Position numbers and translations under genes: made by a program
Part shown: piece by piece, positions 17,101-25,459 of the stretch
Position numbering within the stretch: the first letter of the stretch is position 1
Layout: each line of letters opens with the position of its first letter
The notes under the pieces: model-generated
What the model was told of the DNA's origin: nothing
Databases searched by the model: none
The model's input: only the letters and a program-made list of their open reading frames with translations
Source of the DNA: Stenotrophomonas maltophilia
GTDB lineage: Bacteria; Pseudomonadota; Gammaproteobacteria; Xanthomonadales; Xanthomonadaceae
Length of the DNA: 64,000 nucleotides
Assembly: GCA_002363385.1 (NCBI GenBank)
Contig: DEVL01000003.1
Span: forward strand, 1,333,748-1,397,747
Reading direction: 5' to 3'

Positions 17101-20100
17101 GCCGGCGCCTCCGTCGCCCTGGATACGGGTCTGGGCGGCGTGGACAACATTGAAGGCATCATCGCCGCCACCGCCGGCACGCTGGATATCGACAGTGGTG
17201 CGCTGGAGAACCGCGCTGGCCTGCTGCAGTCCAGTGGCGGGATGAGCATCGATACGCACGGCCAGCGGCTGGGCAATACCGACGCGGGCGCGCGTGGCGG
17301 CATCGTCAGCGGTGCCGGGCTGACCCTGCGTGCCGGTGAGCTGGACAACCGTGCCGGCCTTGTCCAGGCGCAGACGGCGCTGGACGCGCGGCTGGCTTCG
17401 CTGGACAACCGCAGCGGCGGGCAGGTCGGCAGCGGCACCTCGCTGCTGCTGCAGGCGCAGCGCGTGGACAACAGCGGCGGCCGCCTGCAGGCGGCGCAGG
17501 ACCTGACCCTCGAGCTGAGCGGTGAGCTGGTCAACCAGGCTGGCCTCGCCGTCGCTGGCGGCGATCTGGTCGCCCACGCCGCGCGCATCGACAACCGCGC
17601 CACGAGCGGTGGCAGCACCGCGCTCGGGCTGCAGGGCCGCAGCGTGGACCTCACTGCCGCGCAGATCGACAACAGCCGCGGCATGATCGCTGCCGACCAG
17701 CGCATTGCGCTGCAGGCGACCGATGCACTGTTCAACGAGCAAGGCCTGGTGTCCTCGGCGGGCAGTCTGGACGTGCGCGCCGGTCAGGTCGGCAACACCG
17801 ACGGCACGCTGCTGTCGGCGGGCAACCAGGCGCTGCAGGCCAACGCGCTCAACGGCGCGGGCCGAGTGTTGTCGCAGGGCGACCTGGTGCTGGCCCTGCA
17901 GCAGGACTACCGCAACGATGGCCAGATCACCGCCAATGGCAAGGCCACCGTTTCCACGCAGGGGCTGTGGACCAACGCAGGCAAGGTGCAGGCCGGCGAT
18001 CTGAACCTGCACGCAGGCCAGATCGACAACCTCGCCACGGGTGAGATCAGCGGCATCCGCACCCAGGTGCGCGCCGATGGCGTGCTCGGCAACCGCGGCC
18101 TGATCGACGGCGTGGATACCCGCGTCGATGCCGATGTGATCCTCAACGTCGGCACTGGTCGCATCTATGGCGACCGCCTGTCGATCGGTGCCACCACCCT
18201 GGTCAACAGTGACGAAACGCTGGAGGGCGTTACCCGCGCCGCCACCATTGCCGCGCGTGAGCGCCTGGACATCGGCGCCGGCACCGTGGTCAACCGCGAG
18301 CAGGCGCTGATCTTCAGTGCCGGCGGTAGCGACAATGCACTCAACATCGGCGGTGCGCTGGATGCGCAGGGGCATGCAGTCGGTCGCGCCGGCTCGGTGC
18401 ACAATGCCAGCGCGACCATCGAATCGCTGGGCGGCTTGAGCATCGATGCCACGCGCCTGCTCAACAGCAACGAGCATTTTGCCACCACTGAAGTCATGGT
18501 GGTCGGGCCGACCAAGAAGCTGTACATCCAGCCCAAGGGCACGCCGGGCATGCACGATGCCAGCGAGTTCACCTGGTCCAGCTGGAGCCGCGCCGGCAAG
18601 TACTGGTGGAAGAACGGCAGCGGCGACGTCAAGGCATGGACCCAGTACGACGTCACCCATACCGAGTACGAAACCCAGGTCACCTCCAGCGCGCCGGGTC
18701 GGATCATCTCGGGCGGCAACATGACCCTGCGTGGCGATGAGCTGATCAACGACAAGAGCCAGATACTGGCCGGCGGCGCGTTGCTGGGCGACCTTGGCAA
18801 CCTGCGCAACATCGATGCATTCGGCGAGTACCGTGTGCATGAGGAAGGCACCAGCCAGTACACCTACAGCCGCTGGCGCGGTGGCTTCAAGCGCTATCAC
18901 GAACGCAAGTGGGACGGGAAGATCGCCTATCGCCCGGCCGATGAAGTGCGCACCATCAATCTGGGCGTGACCCGCACCGAACAGAACACCCGCGATGGTG
19001 GCAGCGGCTACCAGGTGGGCGGCGTCAGTACCGGTACCGTCGGTGGGCAGGTCGGCGGCGCAGCCGACGCCGGCGCCATGGCTGGGCAGCGCCAGGTGAC
19101 CGAGGTCAGCGCGAGCGTCGCCTCGCTGGCGGGCCCGGGCAGCAACGCCGGCACCGGCGCGCAGGGCGCGGCGGGCAACCAGCCGACGGTGATCCGCACC
19201 ATCGGCGTGGATGCCCACCTGCCGCAGAGCAGCCTGTTCCAGAGTGGCCCGAACGCGGGGCAGTACCTGGTCGAGACCGACCCACGCTTTGCCGATTACC
19301 GCAGTTGGCTCGGTTCGGAGTACCTGCTGCAGAAGATGGGCGTGGACCCGGCCAACGTGCAGAAGCGGCTGGGCGATGGGTTCTACGAACAGAAGCTGGT
19401 TCGCGATCAGGTCGCCCAGCTCACCGGCCGCCGCTTCCTGGATGGCTATGCCGACGATGAAGCGCAGTACCGCGCGCTGCTCGACAATGCGGCCACCATC
19501 GCCGACGCATGGGGCCTGCGCCCCGGCGTGGCGCTGACCCCGGCGCAGATGGCCCAGCTCACCAGCGACATCGTCTGGCTGGTCGAGCAGCGCGTCACCC
19601 TGGCCGATGGCAGCACCACCACCGCGCTGGTCCCGCAGGTGTATGTACGCGTACGCCCTGGCGATATCGACGGCACTGGCACGCTGCTGGCTGGCCGCTC
19701 GGTGGAGCTGAACCTGCGCGGCGATCTGGTCAACAGTGGCACCATCGCTGGCCGCACCGCGGTGAAGATCGACGCGCAGAACCTGCGCAACCTGGATGGC
19801 CGCATCAGCGGTGATGCGGTCAGCGCCAACGCGCGGACCGATCTGGACAACCTCGGCGGCCTGATCGATGCGCGCAGCGTGCTGGTCGCCAGTGCCGGCC
19901 GTGATCTCAACATGGTCACTACCACCCGCAGCGGTCAGAACACGGCCGGACTGAGCGACTTCAGCCGGACCAATATCGATCGCGTGGCCGGGTTGTTCGT
20001 GAGTGATCAAGGCGCCACGTTGCTGGCCAAGGCCGGCCGCGATCTGCGCATGGACGGCGCGCAGGTGGTCAACACCGGTGCACAGGGCCAGACCCTGCTC

Positions 20101-23100
20101 GCGGCGGGCCGGGATCTCTCCCTGGGCACGGTCACCGAGGCGCGCCAGGAAAACAATGTCCGCAACAACGACAACTACCTGCGCCAAGGTTACGAGCGCG
20201 AGGTCGGCACTACCATCGATACCGCCGGGGCGGTACAGCTGCAGGCCGGGCATGACGTGAACCTGCGTGCAGCCCAGGTCTACAGCACCGATGGCGCGGT
20301 CTCTGTGATGGCCGACAACGACGTCAGCATTGCCAGCGGCGAGCAGAGCAACAACTGGAGCGAGGGTCGCAAGCACACCCATCGCGGGCTGTTGAAGTCC
20401 ACCACCAACACCACGCGCGACAGCCTGGAGGAAACCCAGGCCATCGCCAGCACGCTGAGCGGGCACCAGGTGGCGGTACGTGGCAACAACATCACCGTGA
20501 CCGGCAGCAACGTGGTCTCCGATGCGGGCACCGTGTTGCTGGCCGACAACGATCTGACCGTGCAGGCCGCGACCAACACCCGTGGCGAGAGTCACTTCAA
20601 GCGTAAGGATGAAAGCGGCTTCCTCTACAACGGCGGCGTCGCGTTCACGGTCGGTACGCAGATGCAGAGCCGCGATGCCAAGGACGTGAGCACCAGCGCT
20701 GCAGCATCGACCATCGGTTCCACCGCGGGCAACGTGGTGATGGTGGCGGGCAATAACTACCGGCAGGTAGGCAGCCACGTCGTCGCGCCCGAGGGCGACA
20801 TCGACATTCATGCGCGCAAGGTCGATATCGTCGAGGCCCGCGAGACGGGCGTCGCCACCCAGGAGGACAAGTTCCGCCAGGCTGGTCTGACGGTGGCGTT
20901 GACCGCGCCGGTGATTTCGGCGATCCAGAGCGCCGAGCAGATGAAGAAGGCGGCCAGCCAGACCGACGACAGCCGCATGAAGACCTTGGCGGCAGCGACC
21001 ACCGTGCTCAACACGGCGGCAGCGGTGGGTGCGGTGCAGGCCGATCCGGGTGCGGCGGGCGGCATCAACATCTCCATCACCGTGGGCGGCGCACGCAGCG
21101 ACAGCAAGACCACCACCACGCACGACAACGCAGCCGGTTCCAGCATCACCGCAGGCGGAGACGTGCGCATCAGCGCCACCGGCGCGGGCAAGGACTCGGA
21201 CCTGACCGTGGTCGGCAGCAACATCACCGCCGGCAACAACGCCTACCTCCGGGCAGATGGCGATATCGCCCTGCTGGCGGCGAAGAATACGCTGGAGACC
21301 GATCGCAAGAGCAGCGCGGCCAGCGGCGGTGTCGGCGTGGCCATCAGCATCGGCTCCGGGGGTGCCAGCGCCGGCATCACCGCCAATGCCAGTGGCTCCA
21401 AGGGCAAGGGCGAGGGCACCGACGTGAACTGGACCAACAGCCACGTCAATGCGGGCAACACGCTGGTGCTGCAATCCGGCGGCGACACCACCCTGCGTGG
21501 CGCGGTGGCCAGTGGCCGCCAGGTGATCGGCGATATCGGCGGTGACCTCAACATCGAGAGCCTGCAGGACACCTCCACCTTCCACAGCAAGGACACCAGT
21601 GTCGGCGGTAGTGTCACGGTCGGGTTGGGCTTCTCCGGCAGCGCCAGCTACGGCAACACCAAGGTCGATGGTGACTACGCCAGTGTTGTCGAGCAGAGCG
21701 GGATCAAGGCGGGCGACGGTGGCTACCAGGTGCGCGTAGGCGGCAATACCGATCTGATCGGTGGCGTGATCGCCTCCAGCGAGCAGGCCATCGCCGACGG
21801 TCGCAACCAGCTGATCACCAGTACCTTGAGCGTGCGCGATCTGGACAACCGCAGCGACTACACGGCCAGCAGCCTGAGCCTGTCCGGCGGCTTCAGCAAG
21901 AGCGGCACAGGCGGCCCGTCCAGTGGCGGCAACAGCGGCCGCGGCAACGACGGCACGCCCGGGTCCACCGGTGCAGCCGGGCAGGGCAGCAGCTGGTCGT
22001 GGCAGAACTATGGCAACGATGCCAGCGCCGCCGCACCCGGCTATGCCAGCGACAAGGGCAGCGATGCCAGCACCACCCGCAGCGGCATCAGCGCAGGCGC
22101 GCTGACCATCACCGATGGCAACGCGCAGCTGGCCAGGACCGGCAAGAGCATCGACGACACCCTGGCCAGCCTCAACCGCGGTGTGCTCAGTGGCGACGAC
22201 GCCAACGGGCTGATCCGCAACTGGGATCCGGTGGAACTCGCGCAGAAGGTGCAGGCCGAAGCACAGATCAGCGCGGCCTTTACCCAGCAGGCTCACAGCG
22301 CCGTGGGCAGCTATGTGGCCAGCCGCGGCGCCAGCATCAGGGAACGTTACGAGGAAGCCTCCACGCCGGAACAGAAGGCGGCCCTGCAGGCTGAAGCCGA
22401 TGAACTGCGCACGCAGGAGAAGATGCTCAACATCCTGATCGGCGCGGTGACCGGCTCGGCGACCAGTGCGGTGTCCAAGGAGGCGCTGGCCAGTGCGGCG
22501 GACTGGATGCGGCAGGAGATGATCAAGAATTCCAGCATCTTCACCGGCGTGGTGGACCCTGCCAATCCCGAAGTCGACCCGACCTCGAAGGATCCCACGG
22601 TGCTCAACAACATCAATGGGATCAGCGTTGGTGTTGACGGCGATGGGATCAAGCTGGGCGGCACGCGCGTCGACCTGGATCAGCTGTGCGGGGAGAGCAA
22701 CGAGCGCTGCATGACCCTGCCGGGGAGCAAAACACTCGCCTTGGACGACAAGGGACGTGTGCAGTGGGATTCGGCCAAGGCGAAGATGACGCTGTCGGAG
22801 TTTCTGCAGAGCCCGGCAGGCAAGGGCATGGGCGGGCTGACCGGCGGCATCCAAGGCATCGAGGGCACCTTGAAGGGCACGCCGTACGCGTCTGGCGCGT
22901 GGCAGGACAGGCTTATCGAGTACTTCGCCGGCCCGCACGACATGATCGGCGGCCAATGGGGTGGCCTGTACGATGAGCAGGGCAATGCAACCCGCGGTCG
23001 CCCGTCGCCGCTGAAGATGGTGCATGAAGGATGGAGCGTGGTGGCCATTCCCGTGGCTGCGCCATTCGCAATGGCCAAGGCACTTCCACCGCAGGTATGG

Positions 23101-23136
23101 GAAGCGATCTCCATCCTTGCACGCGCTTCGCGGTGA
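14158..23136 (+). CDS. fhaB: filamentous hemagglutinin-type TpsA adhesin (FhaB/CdiA-like)
   Basis: A 2,992-residue secreted adhesin. It starts with an extended signal peptide region (MNKHLYRLVFNHALKLW, then a hydrophobic core ending MAAAQ). The TPS secretion domain follows, with NNSRGN at 118-123 and NPAGIDCDGCGFIN from residue 175. A Gly/Pro/Thr linker occupies about residues 420-460. Roughly 1,000 residues of beta-helix repeats of the LDNRGG type come next, then hemagglutinin-repeat blocks (AGRDLNM, AGRDLRM, AGRDLSL) near 1,900-2,050. The C terminus (about 2,840-2,992) has a Cys pair, GPHDMIGG and a final hydrophobic APFAMAKALPP segment. No VENN pretoxin motif was found, so a CDI toxin tip is unproven. 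AAAGGAA precedes the ATG. The frame is intact. Confidence 0.92.
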   Translation: MNKHLYRLVFNHALKLWQVAAEITPRPGGLGTGQGGDRTAALRPMAFALWVMLGWVGVAGMAAAQVVADPNAPGNQRPTVLETANGTPQINIQTPSAAGVSRNTYQRFDVDQQGAILNNSRGNTQSQLGGWVQGNPWLAGGTARVILNEVNGANPSQLRGYVEVAGDRAQVVIANPAGIDCDGCGFINANRITLTTGTPTFNGGALEGYRVQGGAIRILGAGMDASRVDYTDLIARSVQLNAGLWAQQLQVTTGANTVSADLSRVQAQAADGSTPQYALDVAQLGGMYANKILLMGTEHGVGVRNAGNLGAQTGELVVTVDGRLENTGKLQARDDTRIAASGGVRNEGLVSAGRELNLRTGQDLDNRGGQLNGTRLDVEAASLANRDGRIEQAGVQALAVESGQLQNRDKGSIGALAQQDGTAPGTPGTPGNGEGTGAPGTGNGSTDGSAPGVIPPTTAPLAQGRVVIAGLLDNDAGAVLAGGDIDLRASELDNDGGSIGVRDLTVNGGALSNRRGELTTQRDLRAQGQALHNDAGTLNVGGALDVSTTQLSNRSGTITHSGTAPAQLQVAGTLDNTHGSLASNASSLALNSAVLVNADGTLMHAGSDGLQLTTGTLDGQRGELATAGTLSLRAGQVDHRQAELQAGTLDVQVDTLDNRGGQLLATGSQANRIQAAAALDNSGGTLASNGDLAIGTALFNNAGGQVQQAGSGRLDITAATLAGAGGKLLSNGALYLQGQGIDVSGGITSAVRMEIDAGQLDNRRGELIATGTDTLGLRVTHALLNDSGQIIGNGALAGQAGSLSNRDGKLLAAGNAASTLEVTGAFDNQRGTLASAGGLTLQAGLLDNQAGTLQAAGDSALQLTVDGLLDNREGGLIASGGAQQLRAGSLDNRGGTVNAGDTLDVAVAQTLDNSAGTLAANDTLQVQAGRIINRDAGTLASVEGDVTLDSASDIDNTAGVIQAERALSVTSQGLTNVRGTLAGASVALDTGLGGVDNIEGIIAATAGTLDIDSGALENRAGLLQSSGGMSIDTHGQRLGNTDAGARGGIVSGAGLTLRAGELDNRAGLVQAQTALDARLASLDNRSGGQVGSGTSLLLQAQRVDNSGGRLQAAQDLTLELSGELVNQAGLAVAGGDLVAHAARIDNRATSGGSTALGLQGRSVDLTAAQIDNSRGMIAADQRIALQATDALFNEQGLVSSAGSLDVRAGQVGNTDGTLLSAGNQALQANALNGAGRVLSQGDLVLALQQDYRNDGQITANGKATVSTQGLWTNAGKVQAGDLNLHAGQIDNLATGEISGIRTQVRADGVLGNRGLIDGVDTRVDADVILNVGTGRIYGDRLSIGATTLVNSDETLEGVTRAATIAARERLDIGAGTVVNREQALIFSAGGSDNALNIGGALDAQGHAVGRAGSVHNASATIESLGGLSIDATRLLNSNEHFATTEVMVVGPTKKLYIQPKGTPGMHDASEFTWSSWSRAGKYWWKNGSGDVKAWTQYDVTHTEYETQVTSSAPGRIISGGNMTLRGDELINDKSQILAGGALLGDLGNLRNIDAFGEYRVHEEGTSQYTYSRWRGGFKRYHERKWDGKIAYRPADEVRTINLGVTRTEQNTRDGGSGYQVGGVSTGTVGGQVGGAADAGAMAGQRQVTEVSASVASLAGPGSNAGTGAQGAAGNQPTVIRTIGVDAHLPQSSLFQSGPNAGQYLVETDPRFADYRSWLGSEYLLQKMGVDPANVQKRLGDGFYEQKLVRDQVAQLTGRRFLDGYADDEAQYRALLDNAATIADAWGLRPGVALTPAQMAQLTSDIVWLVEQRVTLADGSTTTALVPQVYVRVRPGDIDGTGTLLAGRSVELNLRGDLVNSGTIAGRTAVKIDAQNLRNLDGRISGDAVSANARTDLDNLGGLIDARSVLVASAGRDLNMVTTTRSGQNTAGLSDFSRTNIDRVAGLFVSDQGATLLAKAGRDLRMDGAQVVNTGAQGQTLLAAGRDLSLGTVTEARQENNVRNNDNYLRQGYEREVGTTIDTAGAVQLQAGHDVNLRAAQVYSTDGAVSVMADNDVSIASGEQSNNWSEGRKHTHRGLLKSTTNTTRDSLEETQAIASTLSGHQVAVRGNNITVTGSNVVSDAGTVLLADNDLTVQAATNTRGESHFKRKDESGFLYNGGVAFTVGTQMQSRDAKDVSTSAAASTIGSTAGNVVMVAGNNYRQVGSHVVAPEGDIDIHARKVDIVEARETGVATQEDKFRQAGLTVALTAPVISAIQSAEQMKKAASQTDDSRMKTLAAATTVLNTAAAVGAVQADPGAAGGINISITVGGARSDSKTTTTHDNAAGSSITAGGDVRISATGAGKDSDLTVVGSNITAGNNAYLRADGDIALLAAKNTLETDRKSSAASGGVGVAISIGSGGASAGITANASGSKGKGEGTDVNWTNSHVNAGNTLVLQSGGDTTLRGAVASGRQVIGDIGGDLNIESLQDTSTFHSKDTSVGGSVTVGLGFSGSASYGNTKVDGDYASVVEQSGIKAGDGGYQVRVGGNTDLIGGVIASSEQAIADGRNQLITSTLSVRDLDNRSDYTASSLSLSGGFSKSGTGGPSSGGNSGRGNDGTPGSTGAAGQGSSWSWQNYGNDASAAAPGYASDKGSDASTTRSGISAGALTITDGNAQLARTGKSIDDTLASLNRGVLSGDDANGLIRNWDPVELAQKVQAEAQISAAFTQQAHSAVGSYVASRGASIRERYEEASTPEQKAALQAEADELRTQEKMLNILIGAVTGSATSAVSKEALASAADWMRQEMIKNSSIFTGVVDPANPEVDPTSKDPTVLNNINGISVGVDGDGIKLGGTRVDLDQLCGESNERCMTLPGSKTLALDDKGRVQWDSAKAKMTLSEFLQSPAGKGMGGLTGGIQGIEGTLKGTPYASGAWQDRLIEYFAGPHDMIGGQWGGLYDEQGNATRGRPSPLKMVHEGWSVVAIPVAAPFAMAKALPPQVWEAISILARASR

Positions 23137-23176
23137 GGATGGCACGCTGGCCATGGACGATTTTCAGGAGGTGGTA

Positions 23177-23554
23177 ATGAAAGGCAAGCATGTTTTTCGC
23201 GTCGTGTTCGGGGTGTGCCTGGCCACGGGTCTGACCGCCTGTGGTATCGGCGGCATGTGGATGAATGGCAATCCCAATGCGACCTCGCACTTGGTTCCGC
23301 CGGGCCATGACTGGAGCAAGCCGGACGCCGGCGCCTCGGCGCGTGACACGGACTGGCAGGCCTGCGGTGGCCAGCGCAGTGGGAACATCTCGCCAGACCG
23401 GCAAGGTGCTACGGGCAAGGAAACGGCGAATCTTTCCCGTGACAAGCTCTATGCGGCACAGCGCTGCATGCTGGGCAAAGGCTACCGTTACACCGGCACC
23501 TGCGAAGGTGACATCCCGAGCCGCTATCCGGCCTGCCAGTCCTCGCCGCGTTGA
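23177..23554 (+). CDS. small lipoprotein, first of three paralogues downstream of fhaB
   Basis: A 125-residue protein with a signal peptide and lipobox (LTAC, Cys at about 22), so a predicted lipoprotein. The mature start CGIGGMWMNG is shared with the third paralogue at 24549. The C-terminal half carries the family block: DWxxCGG, QRCMLGKGYRYTGTCEGD and SRYPACQ, giving four conserved cysteines that could form two disulfides. The function is unknown. The ATG was chosen because a perfect AGGAGGTG sits just upstream. It begins 40 bases after the fhaB stop on the same strand, so it is likely part of the fha transcript and may act with or protect against the adhesin; that role is inference. Confidence 0.8.
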   Translation: MKGKHVFRVVFGVCLATGLTACGIGGMWMNGNPNATSHLVPPGHDWSKPDAGASARDTDWQACGGQRSGNISPDRQGATGKETANLSRDKLYAAQRCMLGKGYRYTGTCEGDIPSRYPACQSSPR

Positions 23555-23559
23555 ACGCG

Positions 23560-23973
23560 ATGAGGCCGATGAGAAGCGCTGCTGCGGCGCTTGCCGTGGC
23601 GCTTCTCCCCGGTTGCATGATCGGCAACGGTCATATCTGTGGCCCGCAGACACCGATGGCCCACTGCAACAAAGCGGCGTATCAGCGGTTGGCCAATCCG
23701 CCCTCGTTGATGGAGGAGTGGCAGCACCCGTCCAAAGCACTTCAAGCGCGTCAGCTCGACTGGGTGTCCTGCGGCGGCACGGAGAAGGGGAGCTATGCCG
23801 TGGTATCGGGCGCTACAGGTGCCGAAACGGCGGCACGCTCCGGTGAGAAATTCGACCAGATTCAACGCTGCATGATGGGTAAGGAGTATCAATACACCGG
23901 TACCTGCCAAGGAGAGATTCCCAGCAGGTTCCCCGCGTGCCAGCGCGCGGACGATGTGGTGCCGGCGCGCTGA
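23560..23973 (+). CDS. small lipoprotein, second paralogue
   Basis: A 137-residue predicted lipoprotein (LLPGC lipobox). The C-terminal half matches its neighbours: DWVSCGG, QRCMMGKEYQYTGTCQGE and SRFPACQ. The N-terminal half differs and has extra cysteines (ICGP, AHCNK), so it is the most diverged copy. The start is uncertain: ATG at 23560 is used, ATG at 23569 has GAGG nearby, and a TTG at 23551 overlaps the previous stop. All three imply tight coupling to the first paralogue, since its stop ends at 23554. The function is unknown. Confidence 0.75.
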   Translation: MRPMRSAAAALAVALLPGCMIGNGHICGPQTPMAHCNKAAYQRLANPPSLMEEWQHPSKALQARQLDWVSCGGTEKGSYAVVSGATGAETAARSGEKFDQIQRCMMGKEYQYTGTCQGEIPSRFPACQRADDVVPAR

Positions 23974-24034
23974 GCCGCACAGGCGTCCGTGATGTCGATG
24001 CAATGATCGCCACCCTGCTTGGGAGCCAGAGAAA

Positions 24035-24556
24035 ATGCCGTCACCCTTTCTTCCACTGCCTGGAACGTATGCCCGCGTTGTGCTGTATCTGGGCCTTCTC
24101 GGCATCGCCGGCGCAGCGCGCGCCGACCCGGTGGAGGTACCTCAATCGCCGCAGCCAGTGCCATCAGCGCAATGTGCGGCGTTCTACATCGATGTTCCCT
24201 CGGCGGGCAACCGCGTGGCCAACCTGATGATGGGATCGGTGGTGGGCAAGGCCGCATGGATGGGTCAATTGAAGGCCCTCATGGCCCGCGGCGCCGAACC
24301 ACCCATGACCCGCCTGGTTGTCGCGGGTGAGAGCGAAGATGTCACGCGCAAGGCAGTGCAGTCGGCACTTGATACCTTCAAGCAGCAGCGCCTTTCGCAC
24401 CTGACCCTGACAGTCGTAGGCACGTCGCCGAAAATGCAGGGGCTGCAGAGTACTGCCGAGCAGTCGGGCATCACGTTCCGCGCGGTGCCGCCCGAACCCT
24501 CGGCCGCGTCACCCGCATCGCGGGCGGAAGCGTATCTGCGGGGTGTGTGTGATTGA
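24035..24556 (+). CDS. secreted protein of unknown function between the lipoprotein paralogues
   Basis: A 173-residue protein with a signal peptide ending near GAARA (residue 30) and no lipobox, so probably periplasmic or secreted. It has a mature cysteine in AQCAAFYID and a final cysteine (GVCD), which could pair. The central VVAGESEDVTRKAVQSALDTFK and HLTLTVVGTSP suggest an alternating beta-alpha fold, but I do not recognise the family. It is unrelated to the flanking lipoproteins. GGGAG lies about 10 bases before the ATG. Its end overlaps the start of the third lipoprotein, so the two are translationally coupled. Confidence 0.72.
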   Translation: MPSPFLPLPGTYARVVLYLGLLGIAGAARADPVEVPQSPQPVPSAQCAAFYIDVPSAGNRVANLMMGSVVGKAAWMGQLKALMARGAEPPMTRLVVAGESEDVTRKAVQSALDTFKQQRLSHLTLTVVGTSPKMQGLQSTAEQSGITFRAVPPEPSAASPASRAEAYLRGVCD

Positions 24557-24944
24557 GCGGCACCCACGCGCCGTCACCGCCCTGTGCCTTGCCTTCAGCC
24601 TCAGCGCCTGCGGGATGGGCGGCATGTGGATGAATGGCGATCCATCGGTCGGTCGTACCCTCGTGCCGCCACGCGACACCTGGCAGAAGGCAGGGAATGA
24701 CGGCGCGACCCGCAATGTCGATTGGCTGGCGTGCGGCGGCGCCGCCAATGGCGGTTACCACGTCTCCACGCCGGAGGGTTCCAGCGCGGCGGCGATCCAG
24801 CAGGCCCTGGGCCGCACGTTCGATGATCTGCAGCGCTGCATGCTCGGCCAAGGCTACCGCTACACCGGCAGCTGCGAAGGGGACATCCGCAGCCGCTACC
24901 CGGCGTGCCAATCGCCAGGCACAAAAAAACCCGGAGGACAGTGA
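24549..24944 (+). CDS. small lipoprotein, third paralogue
   Basis: A 131-residue predicted lipoprotein (LSAC lipobox) and the closest relative of the protein at 23177. The mature start CGMGGMWMNGDP and the C-terminal DWLACGG, QRCMLGQGYRYTGSCEGD and SRYPACQ match almost residue for residue. It starts with GTG at 24549 (another GTG two codons earlier at 24543), inside the end of the preceding gene, so translation is coupled. The last codons overlap a hairpin and A-run that act as terminator for the tRNA on the opposite strand. The function is unknown. Confidence 0.77.
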   Translation: MIERHPRAVTALCLAFSLSACGMGGMWMNGDPSVGRTLVPPRDTWQKAGNDGATRNVDWLACGGAANGGYHVSTPEGSSAAAIQQALGRTFDDLQRCMLGQGYRYTGSCEGDIRSRYPACQSPGTKKPGGQ

Positions 24945-24955
24945 TGTCTTCCAGG
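24923..24955 (-). terminator. terminator of the first tRNA-Pro gene
   Basis: Read on the minus strand, imperfect arms (24946-24954 with 24931-24939, one bulge and one mismatch) are followed by seven T residues (24929-24923). It overlaps the last codons of the third fha lipoprotein gene on the other strand. Confidence 0.65.
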
Positions 24956-24971
24956 CTTGATTGTGACCATC

Positions 24972-25051
<80 letters not shown>

Positions 25052-25147
25052 TAAGGAGCCGCCTATTGTATCGATCCCGCCGGTCGGCGGCAAGGGGGGA
25101 TCGCGTTTTTCACCTTCGGTGCCGTGTTGCCACAGCCCTTGATAAAG

Positions 25148-25173
25148 AAGCCTGGAAACGTGTTCCCAGGCTT
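25148..25173 (-). terminator. hairpin after the second tRNA-Pro gene
   Basis: An 8-bp perfect stem (AAGCCTGG / CCAGGCTT) followed on the minus strand by the T-rich CTTTATC. It lies 18 bases downstream of the upstream tRNA copy, so each tRNA seems to have its own terminator. The rest of the 139-base spacer shows nothing gene-like. Confidence 0.6.
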
Positions 25174-25190
25174 CAATACGACCACCGGAG

Positions 25191-25267
<77 letters not shown>

Positions 25268-25315
25268 AAGGAGCCGACAAGGATACGGTGTGAAGACCCG
25301 ATCGGCAACCTTTTT

Positions 25316-25429
25316 TTAGCCTTCTTCGTGATCCGTACGGCTCTGCTCGCGGGCTTCGAACCACATGCCGTTGAGAATGGCCACGACCGAAGCCAGCCCT
25401 GCACCCAGAATCCAAGCGAAGTACCACAT
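25316..25429 (-). CDS. cydX: cytochrome bd oxidase small subunit CydX
   Basis: A 37-residue membrane protein that begins MWYFAWILG, the hallmark of CydX, and continues with a single transmembrane helix and a short charged tail (EAREQSRTDHEEG). CydX binds and stabilises the CydA-CydB quinol oxidase. It lies 30 bases downstream of cydB on the same strand, its normal place. The size and N-terminal tryptophan-rich motif make the call firm despite the short length. Confidence 0.93.
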   Translation of the reverse strand: MWYFAWILGAGLASVVAILNGMWFEAREQSRTDHEEG

Positions 25430-25459
25430 GGTAAGTCTCCTATGGCGCCGTGGGGCGCG

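Noticed and set aside
22500..23136. CdiA-type toxin domain with VENN motif
   Set aside because: No VENN or similar pretoxin boundary was seen and no classic cdiI gene directly follows, so contact-dependent inhibition was not called.
16585..23154. A 2,189-residue open frame antisense to fhaB
   Set aside because: Long antisense frames are expected in repetitive high-GC coding DNA. The product is His/Ala/Asp-rich low-complexity sequence with no recognisable domain, while the plus strand encodes a clear TpsA protein.
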